Counted from the stretch's first letter, positions 33,799 to 45,100 are shown. The stretch: DNA of 64,000 nt from Sodaliphilus sp050873765 (GCA_050873765.1 JBNMJK010000001.1:1-64000); one strand, 5' to 3'. Made by a program: numbers and translations. Notes: a model not told the origin generated them from the letters alone.

Positions 33799-36700
33799 AT
33801 GAAGAAGCAATGTGTATTGTTGACGGCGTTAGTAATGGCATGTGGTGCTCCCACTTCTTTTAGCTCTTCACAGCAGAGCAGTGTGGGCTTCACAGCAGCT
33901 GCGCAGACCAACGGCAAAGTGACTGGTATCGTAAAAGATACCAATGGTGAACCGCTTATCGGCGTGACCGTAAGAGTAAAAGGAACCAAACGCGGCACAG
34001 TGACCGATGTGAACGGTAACTACTCTATTCAGGCATCAAAGAACCAGACTTTGGTGTTTTCTTATGTAGGCTACAAGGGAACTGAGGTTTCCGCCGCAAA
34101 TGCAGCCGAAGTGATTATGAACAACGACGGCCTGAAGCTCGACGAGGTGGTGATCACCGGCGAGTTTGGCATGAAGCGTGTGGCCCGTGCGGTGGGTTCT
34201 TCGGCACAAAATGTGAAGGCCGTGGATATCACCGAATCAGGTCGTACCGACTTTATCTCGGCACTGCAAGGCCGCGTGTCGGGTATGACCGTCACCTCAT
34301 CGGGCGGTGCTCCAGGTGCTTCCACTTCTGTGGTGCTCCGTAGTGCCACCTCCCTCTCAGGCAACAACCAGCCCCTCTACGTGGTGGACGGTGTGCCTAT
34401 GAACAACAGCTCGTTCAATGCGTCAAATATTCTTGCCGGTGGCGACGACCTCACTGGCCTGAGCGTGCGCTCCACCGACTATGCCTCTCGTGGTAACGAC
34501 TTCAACCCCGAAGACATCGAGAGCATGACCGTGCTCAAAGGCGCTGCCGCTGCTGCGCTCTATGGCTCCGACGCTTCAAACGGTGCCATCATCATCACCA
34601 CCAAGAAGGGCCGCAACGGTAAAGCCCGCGTCACCTACAGCAACCAGCTGTCGTGGTCGAAGGCTTATGGCTGGCCAAAAATCCAGGAAAAGTATGCCAA
34701 CGGCTCCTATGGCACCACCAACTACTACAACACAGCAAAGAACGGTGCCCTCTATGATGGCTCAATTCCTCTCTACGACAATGCCTCGGCAGTGCTCCAA
34801 ACTGGTTTCCTGCACAAGCACAACTTGGCAGTGGAAGCCGGCAACGACAAGATGTCGGTTCGCGCAAGTGCTTCGTTCTTCGACCAGACCGGTGTGATCA
34901 AGACCACCGACCTCAAGCGCACCAACCTCTCTCTCGCCGGTAAGGCTGAAGTGGCTAAGTGGCTGAAATTTGAAGGCAGCATTCAGTATGTGAACCAGAA
35001 GAACCACAAGGCCCTCCGTGGCTTGAATGGTCCTATCCGCTATTCTTACAAGTGGCCACAGGTTGACGATATGTCGCAGTATATGGCTGAAGACGGATCG
35101 CACATGCGTTACCCCAACTACTACACCGACCACGATATGCTGAACCCACTCTACGGTCTGTACAAAAACCTCAACTACGACGTTACCGACCGCTTCATCA
35201 GTGCGTTCTCTGCCAATATCGTTCCGTTTGAGCACACCTTCCTGCGCGCTCAGTTTGGCTGGGACGTTTCCACCTCGGCTTACGAATACGGCAGCCACCC
35301 TTATTATAAGGCCAACAACCAGGACGTGAACGACGCTGCCAACGCAGGCGTTTACTCCCTCTCAAAATACAACACCAACGACCCCACCATCAACGTGCTC
35401 GCTGGCTATAACAACGACTTCCTGAACGGAAAGCTCAACTTTGGCGTGCAAGTGGGTTACCACCAGCTTGAGAACGGCGTGTCGTCGCTCTCATCTTCGG
35501 GCAGCAACTTCAAGGTAATCGATTTCTACTCTATCAACAACTGCACCGAATCTACCATCAAGAGCTCTAAACGCTCCACCAAGCGCCGCTTGCAGGCTAT
35601 CTCAGGACAGGTGGAATTTGGCTGGAACAATATGGCGTTCCTCACCGGACGTTTCCGTAACGACTGGTCGTCAACCCTTCCTAAGAACAACAACTCCTTC
35701 TTCTATCCAGCAGTGGAGGCTTCTGTGGTGCTCACCGAAATCGGTGGCCTGAAGAACCTTTCTTGGATGAACTATCTGAAGCTGCGTGGCGCTATCGCAC
35801 AGGTGGGTAAAGATGCTCCTGCACTCTCCATCGATCCAGAGCTTGAGCCAACCGGCCTTGTGGGCGGTGGCTACAAATATGGCTTCACTGGCCCGAACAA
35901 GAACCTCAAGCCAGAGATGACCACCTCGTATGAAATTGGTCTGGAAGGACGCTTCTGGAACGACCGCATCAACGCCGACTTCACCGTGTTCCGCACACAC
36001 TGTGCCGACCAGATTGTGACCGGCTTCCGCATGTCGTATGCCACCGGTTTCGTGCTCAACAACATGAACGTGGGTACGTTCAACACCTGGGGCTGGGAAG
36101 GTCACATCGATGTGGACGTGATTAAGAACAAGGACTTGCGCTGGAATGTGGGCTTGAACCTCTCACATACTGGCTCTGAAATCGTGGAGCTTCCTGCCAA
36201 CCTCAAGGAATACTACAACGCCTACACTTGGAACTCGGGCAATATCCGTAATGGTGTGATGAAGGGTCACCCAATCACCACCGTTACTGGCCGCGCCTAC
36301 GACCGCAACAAAAATGGCGACATTCTTATCAGCCCTACCACCGGTCTGCCACTGGTAAGCTCCGACTGGAGCGTGCTCGGCAACCGCGAGCCTAAACTTC
36401 GCTTTGGTCTCACCACAAGCCTCAGCTACAAGAACTTCCGCTTCAGCGCCATGTTCCAGGGCCGCTACCACGCCGACGTGGTGAACGCTACCGTTCGTGA
36501 AATGACCGGCAACGGCATGAGCGAATTCTCAGTGAAGAACCGTGAGAGCGGATCGCACGTGTTTAGAGGTGTGCTCAAAGACGGCAACGAGAACTCCGAG
36601 CACCCAACTATCAACACCATAGCCGTGGACTTCGACAAGGTGCGCTATGCCGGACAGGACGAAGACTGGATTCAGCACAAGATCAACTATATCCGCTGCC

Positions 36701-36945
36701 AGGAACTCCGCTTGGCCTACATCGTGCCATCGGCTTGGCTGGCTAAGCTCACCAACAACACCATCAGCAACGCCACCATCTACTTCTCTGGCAACGACCT
36801 GTTCACCATCACCAACTACACCGGTATCGACGTGGCAGGCAACACCATGAGCGCTGCCGCTGGCGGTACAGGCGGTGAGGGCTACGACTGCTGGTCGCTC
36901 CCAAGCCCACGCACTTATTCCATCGGTTTGAGCGTAACATTCTAA
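33799..36945 (+). CDS. SusC/RagA-type TonB-linked outer-membrane transporter
   Basis: A 1048-residue protein. It has a signal region, then a CarboxypepD_reg-like domain (GIVKDTNGEPLIGVTVRVKGTKRG-type, about 43-115), the SusC linker LDEVVITGEFGMKR (about 115-128), a plug domain (ALQGRVSGMTV, PLYVVDGVPM, IESMTVLKGAAAAALYG) and a long barrel ending SIGLSVTF. It forms a lidded pore with the SusD partner encoded 36 bases downstream and imports oligomers with TonB energy. The substrate is unknown: no glycosidase, sulfatase or regulator gene adjoins the pair. A 165-base AT-rich leader region precedes the gene. Confidence 0.95.
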   Translation: MKKQCVLLTALVMACGAPTSFSSSQQSSVGFTAAAQTNGKVTGIVKDTNGEPLIGVTVRVKGTKRGTVTDVNGNYSIQASKNQTLVFSYVGYKGTEVSAANAAEVIMNNDGLKLDEVVITGEFGMKRVARAVGSSAQNVKAVDITESGRTDFISALQGRVSGMTVTSSGGAPGASTSVVLRSATSLSGNNQPLYVVDGVPMNNSSFNASNILAGGDDLTGLSVRSTDYASRGNDFNPEDIESMTVLKGAAAAALYGSDASNGAIIITTKKGRNGKARVTYSNQLSWSKAYGWPKIQEKYANGSYGTTNYYNTAKNGALYDGSIPLYDNASAVLQTGFLHKHNLAVEAGNDKMSVRASASFFDQTGVIKTTDLKRTNLSLAGKAEVAKWLKFEGSIQYVNQKNHKALRGLNGPIRYSYKWPQVDDMSQYMAEDGSHMRYPNYYTDHDMLNPLYGLYKNLNYDVTDRFISAFSANIVPFEHTFLRAQFGWDVSTSAYEYGSHPYYKANNQDVNDAANAGVYSLSKYNTNDPTINVLAGYNNDFLNGKLNFGVQVGYHQLENGVSSLSSSGSNFKVIDFYSINNCTESTIKSSKRSTKRRLQAISGQVEFGWNNMAFLTGRFRNDWSSTLPKNNNSFFYPAVEASVVLTEIGGLKNLSWMNYLKLRGAIAQVGKDAPALSIDPELEPTGLVGGGYKYGFTGPNKNLKPEMTTSYEIGLEGRFWNDRINADFTVFRTHCADQIVTGFRMSYATGFVLNNMNVGTFNTWGWEGHIDVDVIKNKDLRWNVGLNLSHTGSEIVELPANLKEYYNAYTWNSGNIRNGVMKGHPITTVTGRAYDRNKNGDILISPTTGLPLVSSDWSVLGNREPKLRFGLTTSLSYKNFRFSAMFQGRYHADVVNATVREMTGNGMSEFSVKNRESGSHVFRGVLKDGNENSEHPTINTIAVDFDKVRYAGQDEDWIQHKINYIRCQELRLAYIVPSAWLAKLTNNTISNATIYFSGNDLFTITNYTGIDVAGNTMSAAAGGTGGEGYDCWSLPSPRTYSIGLSVTF

Positions 36946-36981
36946 TCATTTTCTCAGTGAAAATCAAATAACTCACCAATT

Positions 36982-38898
36982 ATGAAAAAGAATAAATTAT
37001 TATATATCATTGCCACTCTCATGATGGCAATCACAACCACAAGTTGCGACGACTATCTTGACGTGAACAAGAACACCGACGCGCCCGACTATGTGGAAGG
37101 ATACCTCTATCTTGCAGGTATCGAACAGTCGTACTACGGAATCTACTACGACTTGCGTGCCCTCTGCCCACTCACCCAGATGATGGGCACATCGTCGTAC
37201 ACCTCGTTTGCCAACAACTACTACACCGCTGCAAGTGATGCCGGTGGCGAGGCCTGGCGTATGGTGTACTGGAACCAGGGTATGAACCTTGAGAATATGA
37301 TTAGCCAGAGCGAGAAGGCCGAAAACTGGACCCTCGCCGGCATTGGCTACGCCATCAAGGCTTATTCTTGGGACTTCCTTGCCAAGGTTCATAGCGAGGC
37401 TCCTATGAAGCAGGCTTTCGTGGCTGGCTTGCTCTCGCATGAATACGACTACCAGGACGCCATCTACGAGCAAGTGCGCGCGTGGGCTAAAAAGGCTATC
37501 GAATATCTGGAAAAAGAAGACAAGACCAACTATGGCACCCGCATCTCCCAGAACGACTACATCTACGGCGGCGACAAGGCTAAGTGGATTAAGTTTGCCT
37601 ATGCGGTGATTGCCCGCAATTTGGCATCGCTCACCAATAAGAACGACTTCAAGCAGAAATACTACGATGAATTCATCGACGCTTGCAGCAAGTCGTTCGC
37701 AAGCAACGACGACAACGCCCTCGTGAAAATTCTTGGTGGTGGCGCCGACGCTGCTCAGAGCACCTACAACAACTTCTTCGGCCCCTACCGTGGCAACCTC
37801 TCCAACAGCTATTGGCAGCACGATTTTGCCGTTCAGACCATGACCGGCACCATGCCTGTTTACAACGAGGAAGGCAACAAGATTACCCACACCATCACCA
37901 TTGTGAACGACAAGGGTGAAACCGTGGAGCAAACTCACCCACGCTTCCCTCACATGCTGGCTGAAAAACAGATTATCTGCGACACGCTGGAAGAGACCGG
38001 TCACTTCGACCCACGTCCGCTTCTGAAGCTCGGCACCTCAAGCGGCAACGACACCACTGGCGTGAAGGATCCAAAACTGCTCCGCAAATACTACTTCAGA
38101 GGCTCAGGCTTCACAAGCCAGACCGGTCCTATCGGACAGGCCACCAACTTCTGGGGACGCACCGAAAAGATTACCGACGCTAAGGACGGACAGGGACGCT
38201 GGCTCTACAGCAACGACGCTCCTTATGTGCTCACCACCTATTCCGAACTGCTCTTCGACCTCGCTGAGGTGCAATTCAAGTATGGCAGCAAGGCCGACGC
38301 TTTTGAAACTTGGAAGAAGGCTGTGGCAGCCGATATGGACTTCTCTGCTGAGTTTATCAAGAGCGAGTCGCTCGCTACCGTTTCGGGCAAGGTTTACCAC
38401 CAGGGCGACAAGGTGGACAAAGCCACCTTCAAGGCTATGGCGCAGGAATACCTCAACGGCCCATTCGTGGCAGCTCTGCCCATGTCGGAATTCAGCCTCT
38501 CGCACATCATGATGCAGAAGTATGTGGCCCTCTATCCATGGGGCGCTCCTGAAGTGTGGGTTGACCTCCGCAAGTATCACTACGATATTGCCTACACTGG
38601 CGATGTGCCATCGTTTGGCAATGGCTGGGACAAGACACTTATCAACCAGAAGCGCGATGAGGACGCTACCAAGGTGTATAAGGGCTTCTACCTCATGCCT
38701 GCCAACGTGCAGAACCGCCGCTCGGCCTACAATGAGAAGAACAACGGCTCTCCTTGCTACCGCCTGCGTCCACGCTACAACTCTGAATATATGTGGAACA
38801 AGAACAACCTGGAAGCTCTGAAGCCTATCTCAGGCACAGCCGACAACTACCAGTGCTCAATGCCTTGGTTTGCTTATCCAGGCGACATGCCTAAATAA
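36982..38898 (+). CDS. SusD/RagB-type surface lipoprotein
   Basis: A 638-residue lipoprotein (lipobox TTTSC, Cys23, followed by Asp-Asp, which fits surface export). The body shows SusD-like features: YLDVNKNTDAPDYV, ELLFDLAEVQFKYG (TPR helix, about 410) and a C-terminal region with YRLRPRYNSEYMWN. It resembles the SusD_2-type branch rather than classic starch SusD. SusD lids the SusC pore and captures ligand at the cell surface. It lies in an operon with the SusC gene upstream and a lipoprotein gene 33 bases downstream. Confidence 0.92.
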   Translation: MKKNKLLYIIATLMMAITTTSCDDYLDVNKNTDAPDYVEGYLYLAGIEQSYYGIYYDLRALCPLTQMMGTSSYTSFANNYYTAASDAGGEAWRMVYWNQGMNLENMISQSEKAENWTLAGIGYAIKAYSWDFLAKVHSEAPMKQAFVAGLLSHEYDYQDAIYEQVRAWAKKAIEYLEKEDKTNYGTRISQNDYIYGGDKAKWIKFAYAVIARNLASLTNKNDFKQKYYDEFIDACSKSFASNDDNALVKILGGGADAAQSTYNNFFGPYRGNLSNSYWQHDFAVQTMTGTMPVYNEEGNKITHTITIVNDKGETVEQTHPRFPHMLAEKQIICDTLEETGHFDPRPLLKLGTSSGNDTTGVKDPKLLRKYYFRGSGFTSQTGPIGQATNFWGRTEKITDAKDGQGRWLYSNDAPYVLTTYSELLFDLAEVQFKYGSKADAFETWKKAVAADMDFSAEFIKSESLATVSGKVYHQGDKVDKATFKAMAQEYLNGPFVAALPMSEFSLSHIMMQKYVALYPWGAPEVWVDLRKYHYDIAYTGDVPSFGNGWDKTLINQKRDEDATKVYKGFYLMPANVQNRRSAYNEKNNGSPCYRLRPRYNSEYMWNKNNLEALKPISGTADNYQCSMPWFAYPGDMPK

Positions 38899-38931
38899 CT
38901 TTAACCCTCCAACTTGTAAATGATTTAAAAT

Positions 38932-39792
38932 ATGAAATTTTTAAAATATATCAGCATCTGTCTGCTTGCAGTGCTGGCAGCATCTTGTGGTAAGGAAGAT
39001 ATCAAATATCCATACGACGACATCAACCCAGACAAAGCGCAGATTCAAGTGGCATACATGTGCCCCAAGACAGCCATTGCCGCCAACTACATCTACAAAA
39101 TTGTGGTGAATGGCGTCACCTACTCCAACAACGGCTCATCGTTCCTCACCACCTACAATTATGTGCCAAGCGCTAATGTGGGCTTGTTCTACACCGTGGA
39201 TGCCGGTGAGGTGTCAATCCAGTTCCTCGACAACAAGAACAATGAGGTGTATAACCAGAAGATTAAGCTCAACGCCGGCTCTAAGCAGATGGTGGTGGTT
39301 TACGACCTCAGCAAGGCTCCTGCCATCGTTCCTGCCGAAGAACCCCGTAAATTTGCAGGCGTGGCCGACACTGGCGACTCTTGCAGCGTGCGCATCTACA
39401 ACTTCCTGTTTGAATCGGAAGGCGTGCCTATGACCGACAAGATTCAGCTCGGCCTTCAAAACATCGAAACCAAGGAATATGAGCCAGTGGGCACTCCTAT
39501 CGCATTTGGTGAGGCCACCAACTTCATTCCTGTGAAGATCGACAAATTAGGCCCTGGCGGCACAGGCTTGAATTCGGCTGGCGGTCAGCGCCGTGATTTC
39601 TGCCTCTTCCGCATCGATGCCCAAACGGGTGAGAACAAGGGTCAAATCAAGTACACCAACTCAAAAGGAACTGTGGCAGGCTATACTGGCTACCAGACTT
39701 GGTATATTGGTCGTGGCTACCTCGACTTTATGCGTGGCGTGCTCGACAGCAAGACCTTCGTGGTGGCTATGAGCCAATTTGGCGCTCTATAA
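38932..39792 (+). CDS. Lipoprotein, third gene of the SusCD operon
   Basis: A 286-residue lipoprotein (lipobox LAASC, Cys20). The body looks all-beta: repeated strands with YKIVVNGVTYSNN, GLFYTVDAGEVSIQF and VRIYNFLFES recall DUF4397-type or immunoglobulin-like domains. Genes in this position often encode surface glycan- or protein-binding proteins that assist the SusCD pair; that role here is inferred from position alone. A strong terminator ends the operon at 39852-39891. Confidence 0.75.
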   Translation: MKFLKYISICLLAVLAASCGKEDIKYPYDDINPDKAQIQVAYMCPKTAIAANYIYKIVVNGVTYSNNGSSFLTTYNYVPSANVGLFYTVDAGEVSIQFLDNKNNEVYNQKIKLNAGSKQMVVVYDLSKAPAIVPAEEPRKFAGVADTGDSCSVRIYNFLFESEGVPMTDKIQLGLQNIETKEYEPVGTPIAFGEATNFIPVKIDKLGPGGTGLNSAGGQRRDFCLFRIDAQTGENKGQIKYTNSKGTVAGYTGYQTWYIGRGYLDFMRGVLDSKTFVVAMSQFGAL

Positions 39793-39851
39793 TGTGATGA
39801 TGCTCATTCTCAGCCACAACCAATAGGCTGATTAGGCTAAACCCATACATG

Positions 39852-39891
39852 GTGAGGCTCGGCGCAATCAGGCGCTGAGCCTCACTTTTTT
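39852..39891 (+). terminator. Terminator of the SusCD operon
   Basis: GTGAGGCTCGGCGC (39852-39865) pairs with GGCGCTGAGCCTCAC (39871-39885) with one bulge and a 5-base loop, followed by TTTTTT. Confidence 0.9.
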
Positions 39892-39892
39892 A

Positions 39893-40200
39893 TCCCTATT
39901 TATCTCTTGAAAAGAAAAATGGTGGCAGATTGGCGTTTTTGTTGGCTTTTTTCTTGTGGATTGTGATATTTTAGCGTAATTTTGTGAAGAGTTCGATTTT
40001 TCTTACTAACTATTCTTCGTGATGAGTTCTGGATTAGCTACTTATTATTACAGATTAGGCGACCGGCGGCTAAGGCGCGGTTGCCCTCCATAGCCCCCAT
40101 AAAAAATCTCACTGTCTATGTCATTAAATTGAAAACTATCCTCTTAACTACAGAATAAAATTCTTAACTACATTAATATAATATTAACAACATCATGCTT
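39893..40200. other. Leader region of the secreted-protein operon
   Basis: About 300 bases with a promoter element (39977-39984) and a leader of about 210 bases. It can form a GGCGACCG/CGGTTGCC hairpin near 40057-40084, not followed by T-residues. A 23-codon ORF at 40022 is not convincing. Confidence 0.45.
39977..39984 (+). promoter_or_regulatory. Predicted promoter for the 40.2-45.2 kb secreted-protein genes
   Basis: TAATTTTG, a full consensus match, with TTG about 20 bases upstream. Confidence 0.5.
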
Positions 40201-40668
40201 ATGAAAAAAATTCTCTTCATGCTGACCATGCTGGTGAGCATCTGCGGATTTGCGGCAAATGAGGAGCCTGACGCTATCAGGGTGAAGCTCAATTCGGGCA
40301 CTCCGGTGGTGATTCTCCTTTCCAGCAATCCAGAGGTGACCTACACCTCCACAGGCGCTACCATCACAGCTACCGGTCAGAATCCCGTTACGTTAGATTT
40401 TGATGACATTGAGTTCATCGATTTTGTGAAGAGCTCGTCGGTGAAGGATTTGGCCGCCACCGAGGGCGCAGTGAAGCTGCAGGTGAGCGCCGATGCCCTT
40501 CTGGTGAGTGGTGCCAAGGCTGGCAGCGAGCTGGCCATCTACACCCTCGACGGCCGCTGTGTGCTGAACACTACCATTCCTGAGAGCTACAGCGTGAACC
40601 GCTCACTGCTCAACACTGGAGTTTACATCGTTAAAATCAACAAATCAACATTTAAAATTATACTGTAA
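40201..40668 (+). CDS. Small secreted protein with type IX-like C-terminal domain
   Basis: About 155 residues: signal peptide (1-19), a short beta-rich domain and a C-terminal segment (LLVSGAKAGSELAIYTLDGR..., LNTGVYIVKIN, KIIL end) that closely follows the sorting-domain pattern of type IX secretion. It would be exported and anchored or released at the surface if the cell has that system. The ATG at 40201 was chosen; another is two codons upstream at 40195. The next gene begins 6 bases after its stop. The function is unknown. Confidence 0.7.
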   Translation: MKKILFMLTMLVSICGFAANEEPDAIRVKLNSGTPVVILLSSNPEVTYTSTGATITATGQNPVTLDFDDIEFIDFVKSSSVKDLAATEGAVKLQVSADALLVSGAKAGSELAIYTLDGRCVLNTTIPESYSVNRSLLNTGVYIVKINKSTFKIIL

Positions 40669-40674
40669 CACGCT

Positions 40675-42027
40675 ATGAACAAATTTTTACACTTTGCACT
40701 CATCGCCGCTCTCGGGCTTGGCACCATCAACGCTCAGCAGAAAGTGATGAAAATAGAATACAACGACGGCACTTCCGAAATGAAAAACGTGAAGGACGTG
40801 TCGAAAATAACATTTGTGAACGAAGGCCAGGTGGATCCTTCCACCAAGATGGTGGACCTCGGCCTGTCGGTGAAATGGGCTTCCTACAATGTGGGCGCCG
40901 TGAATCCTTGGGACGAAGGCAACTTCTATGCCTATGGCGAAATTGAGCCTAAGCAGACCTACACCCTCGAAAACTACCAGTGGTACTACGACTGGGAGGG
41001 TGAAGACCACGACCAATGGGAAGAATACTTGAAGCTCGGCGCCACCATCACTGGCACCAACTATGATGTGGCACACGTGAAGTGGGGCGACCAATGGCGT
41101 ATTCCTACCCGTGACGAATGGCGTGAGCTGATCAACAACTGCGACTTTACCTGGACTGGCATGAACGGTATGACTGGTGCACTGGTCACTTCGCAAATCA
41201 ATGGCAACAGCATCTTCCTTCCAGCTGCCGGCAATATGGTGAACGCAGAGCACACCCACGACCAGCTGGGCTGCTTCTACTGGACCTCTACCGAATATGA
41301 GCAGACCGACATTTCACAAGAGTGCCGTAACTACCGCGCCAACATCGATGCCTCTAACCACTCGGCTGAAGGCTACGATTATCCTGATGTGGGCTTCTCT
41401 ATCCGCCCAGTGTATGGCCCAGTGCCTGCACAGACCCTTCCAAGCTACACCGCTCCTACCGAGATGGTGGACCTTGGCCTGTCGGTGAAATGGGCTCCAT
41501 GCAACATTGGTGCCACCGACTCTACCGGCGTGGGCGACTTCATCTGCTGGGGTGAGCTGGCTGCTAAGCAATACAGCCACGTTTACAACTACAAGTGGTA
41601 TGACCCACTCACCAAGGGCTATGTGGAAATTGGCGACCAGATTTCTAACACACAATACGATGCCGCCAAGGCTCTTTGGGGCAATGGCTGGCGCCTTCCT
41701 ACCGAGGACGAGTTCAAGGAACTGGTGGAACGCTGCACCTGGACTGAAAGCGCCTACGGCTACACTGTGACTGGCCCTAACGGCAAGAGCATCTTCCTGC
41801 GCGCTGCCGGTATGCAGGGCTACAAGGGCGTGCCACGCGGCAGTGTTCAGTCGGGCTACTACATGTCGGGCAACGCCGATGTGCGCACCAACGCCAAGGG
41901 CGAGAAGATGGTGAGCAACGCTGTGTGCCTGCGCTTCTCTCGTGGCACCTACAACAAACTCAATGCGCCACAGGTCAACTATTTCTCTAAGGCTGGCGGC
42001 ATTCAGGTGCGCCCAGTTCATGAGTAA
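40675..42027 (+). CDS. Secreted protein with two FISUMP-type (Fib_succ_major) domains
   Basis: A 450-residue protein with a signal peptide (1-21, ending INAQ). Two copies of a similar domain follow: the first from about residue 59 (MVDLGLSVKWASYNVGA) and the second from about 263 (MVDLGLSVKWAPCNIGA). Each carries a WRIPT/WRLPT-x-DE-W/F-xEL core and a C-WT motif. This is the Fibrobacter succinogenes major paralogous domain fold, found on many secreted Bacteroidota proteins and of unknown role. Six bases separate it from the upstream gene, so the two are in one operon. Confidence 0.82.
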   Translation: MNKFLHFALIAALGLGTINAQQKVMKIEYNDGTSEMKNVKDVSKITFVNEGQVDPSTKMVDLGLSVKWASYNVGAVNPWDEGNFYAYGEIEPKQTYTLENYQWYYDWEGEDHDQWEEYLKLGATITGTNYDVAHVKWGDQWRIPTRDEWRELINNCDFTWTGMNGMTGALVTSQINGNSIFLPAAGNMVNAEHTHDQLGCFYWTSTEYEQTDISQECRNYRANIDASNHSAEGYDYPDVGFSIRPVYGPVPAQTLPSYTAPTEMVDLGLSVKWAPCNIGATDSTGVGDFICWGELAAKQYSHVYNYKWYDPLTKGYVEIGDQISNTQYDAAKALWGNGWRLPTEDEFKELVERCTWTESAYGYTVTGPNGKSIFLRAAGMQGYKGVPRGSVQSGYYMSGNADVRTNAKGEKMVSNAVCLRFSRGTYNKLNAPQVNYFSKAGGIQVRPVHE

Positions 42028-42153
42028 TACACAGCCTACTCACGTATAATACAGCTTATATGCGGGATTAAACAGTCCTGCTCGTAGATAGCGGGGACTG
42101 CACTGAAAATGCGTCTCCGCTTTTTCGATAAAAATCACAAACAAACTCATGAT

Positions 42154-45100
42154 ATGAAACTTATTTATTTATCAATCTTAGCCGTGATGCTGGCGCTCTC
42201 GTCAAGCGTATCGGCACAGGAAACTGAGGCACTGCTCGACCTGAGCGACCGCACCACGTTTGACAACTGCACGCAGACGAGTCTGAAATACGACCACGAC
42301 AGCTATTCGGCGTGGACTTTCAACAACTACGGGAAATACCCGTATATGTATAACTACAACATTACCGAGCCTTACTACTCCGACTATCTCATCTCTCCGG
42401 AGCTGACACTGAAGGCCAATACGCTCTACCGCATTGAAATGTCGCCTGCCGCCTATAATAGCAGCAAGACCACATCGCTCACCGTGGGCGTGGGGCAGGG
42501 CAGCGACGTGAGCACCTACACCGTGCTGGGCAAATTCGACAATATCCCTTACGCCTCTAAGGCCAATGCTGAGCAGAAGACGGTGGAATTCCACGTTGAT
42601 GCCGACGGACAGTATAAAATCTACTTCTTGGGCGAGACCAATGGTATGTATCTCTACAACACCAAGGTGGTGGAGATTGGCTCGTCGAATGTGCCTGCCG
42701 CTGTGACCGACCTTACGGTGATGCCAGCTTCCGACGGCTCTGCCTCTGCTACGGTGGCATTTACGCTGCCTGCAACCACTATCAGCGGTCATCCGCTCGA
42801 CGGCACAGTGAAATACCGCATCTATCGCGATGGCGGCGAAACGGCTGTGAAGGCTGGCCGCGGCGATGCGGGTGAATATGTCACCTTTACCGATAATGCC
42901 GCTCCTACCGGCACCGTCACCTACGCGGTGGAAGTGGAGCACGACGGCAATGTGAGCGACCGTGTGTCGGCCTCTACCTATGTGGGCAAAGAAACACCTA
43001 ACCCCGTAGCCGATCTCTCGGTGAGCAAAGCCGAGAACACCTTCACGCTCTCTTGGACTGCGCCCACCACTGGTGTGCATGGCGCGCTTATCGACCCATC
43101 GGCGCTCACCTATAAGGTTTCGCGCATCGTTGATGGCGAAGCCACCGTGCTCGATGCCGCACACGCTGGCACCACCTACACCGACAACTACACCTCCACC
43201 GACTTGCACGCGCTGCAATATAGTGTGGTGGCTGTGCTTGGCGGCGAGAACTCCGCTGAAGCTACATCTAACACCTTCAATGTGGGCTATCTCACACTCC
43301 CATTCTCCGACTCCTTCGCCGGCGCTTCGTTTGGCAAGAAGTGGACGGCAGAAACCATCTCTGGCCGCTACAACTGGACTGCTGTGGCTTCTACAAGCTC
43401 GCAGAAGCCTATTGTGGCAGAATCCTACGACCAGGACGGCGGCTTTGCGTTCTACAATTCTTGGTCGGCAACCCGCGGCAGCTCGGCTCGTCTTGCCACC
43501 GCGCCTATCAAAAACATTGCCGGCAGTGCGCCAATCATCGAATTTTATGTGTTCCGCACCACTGGCAACGACCAGATTAAGGTGCAAGTGTCGTGCGACG
43601 ACGGCGAATGGACCGATGTGCCCGACGCTGTGGTCACTTTGAAGGGCACTCCTTTAGACTGGGAAAAGGTGTCGTTCCCTATCGGCTCTGCTATTGCTGA
43701 GGGCTGCAACACTTTCCGCGTGGGTCTGCTTGCCCTGAGCAACTATAACCAAAACACGGTGCTCGACAAGGTGCGCATCTTCGTGCCTGCCGAAAAAGAT
43801 CTTGAGGCTTCTGAGCCTATCGCTCCCGCTTCGGTTTATTCGGGCAACGATATCAACCTCACCTTCCCTATCACCAACAATAGCGGCAAGGCTGTGGCTG
43901 CCAGCGACTATTCTTATGAGCTGGTTACCGACTATCCCGCTGCCGTGGCACTGCCTGCCACTGTAGAGATTCCTGCATTCGGCTCTGCCGAGGTGAATGT
44001 GACTGTGCCTGTAAGCGCCATTGAGGCTAAGGCCGCCAGCGCTTATTCCTTTGCATTGAAGGTGAATTATGAGGGTGATGAGAACCCAGCCAACAACACT
44101 TCTGCCGCCGCAGTGGTGAACGTGGGCTTCGTGGAAGAGGCCGCACCGTCGCACCCATCAGCAGCGCGTCTTGCCGATGGCTCTGTGGAGGTGAAGTGGG
44201 ATGCCGCTGGCGTAGCCCACACTCCTGTGAACGTGGGCACCTCATTTGAGGGCTACGAAGATGACTACACCGGTCCGTTCGACGGCTTCACCAGCCTTGA
44301 CCTTGATGAGGCTCCTGGCGATAACTATTACATGGCATCGGGCAGCGCCTTCAAGGTGATTAATAAGCCCAGCACGCCTAAGGGTGCCGACGGCAACAAT
44401 GTGATTGGTCTTACCCTTGGCGCCAACAAGCAGCAGGACGACTGGCTGATTTCTCCAACCCTCAACTGCAAAGAGGGCGCTACAATGGACCTCTCTTTCC
44501 TCGTGGCCACCAGGAAATTCAGCAGCAGCTCCTACTACTACACCATGGAGATTCTCTACTCCACCGATGATGAGTTCGACGCTTCTAACCCATTGGCAGC
44601 CTTCACCCACAAGGTGCAGACGCTCACTTCAAGTTTCAGCTACGGACAGTTTATCAACTCTGAGACCTTTGTGCCTATCAGCATCACAGGTATTCCTGCC
44701 GAGGCTAAGCGTGTGGCTATCCACTTCATTTCGAAGATTGCCTACACAAGCGCACTGTGGATCGACAATGTGCGCATCACCGAGGCCAATGCCAACCCAC
44801 TGGTGGGCTACAACGTGTATGAAGATGGCGTGGGCCGTGTCAACTCCGAGGTGATTGCTCCAGAGCAGACCTCATTTGTGGTGACCGATGCCACCAATGC
44901 CGGTGCACAATACTTCATCACCGCCGTATATGCCAGCGGTGAGTCGCTGCCAACTGAGCCAACTGGCGCCATCGTTTCGGCTGTAGATGACCTCAACGTG
45001 GCTGGCGGCGTGAGCGTGAAGGCCACTGCCGACGGTCTCGTGGTGGAAGGCACCGACCAGGCTGCCGTTTACGACCTGCAGGGCCGTGTGGTGGCTTACG

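Noticed and set aside
36982..39792. A polysaccharide utilization locus with enzymes
   Set aside because: The SusCD pair is real, but no carbohydrate-active enzyme adjoins it; the GH20 gene is almost 30 kb away and on the other strand.
40022..40093. 23-codon ORF with three Tyr codons in the leader of the secreted-protein operon
   Set aside because: It resembles a leader peptide at first sight, but no terminator/antiterminator pair follows and the downstream genes have no link to tyrosine.
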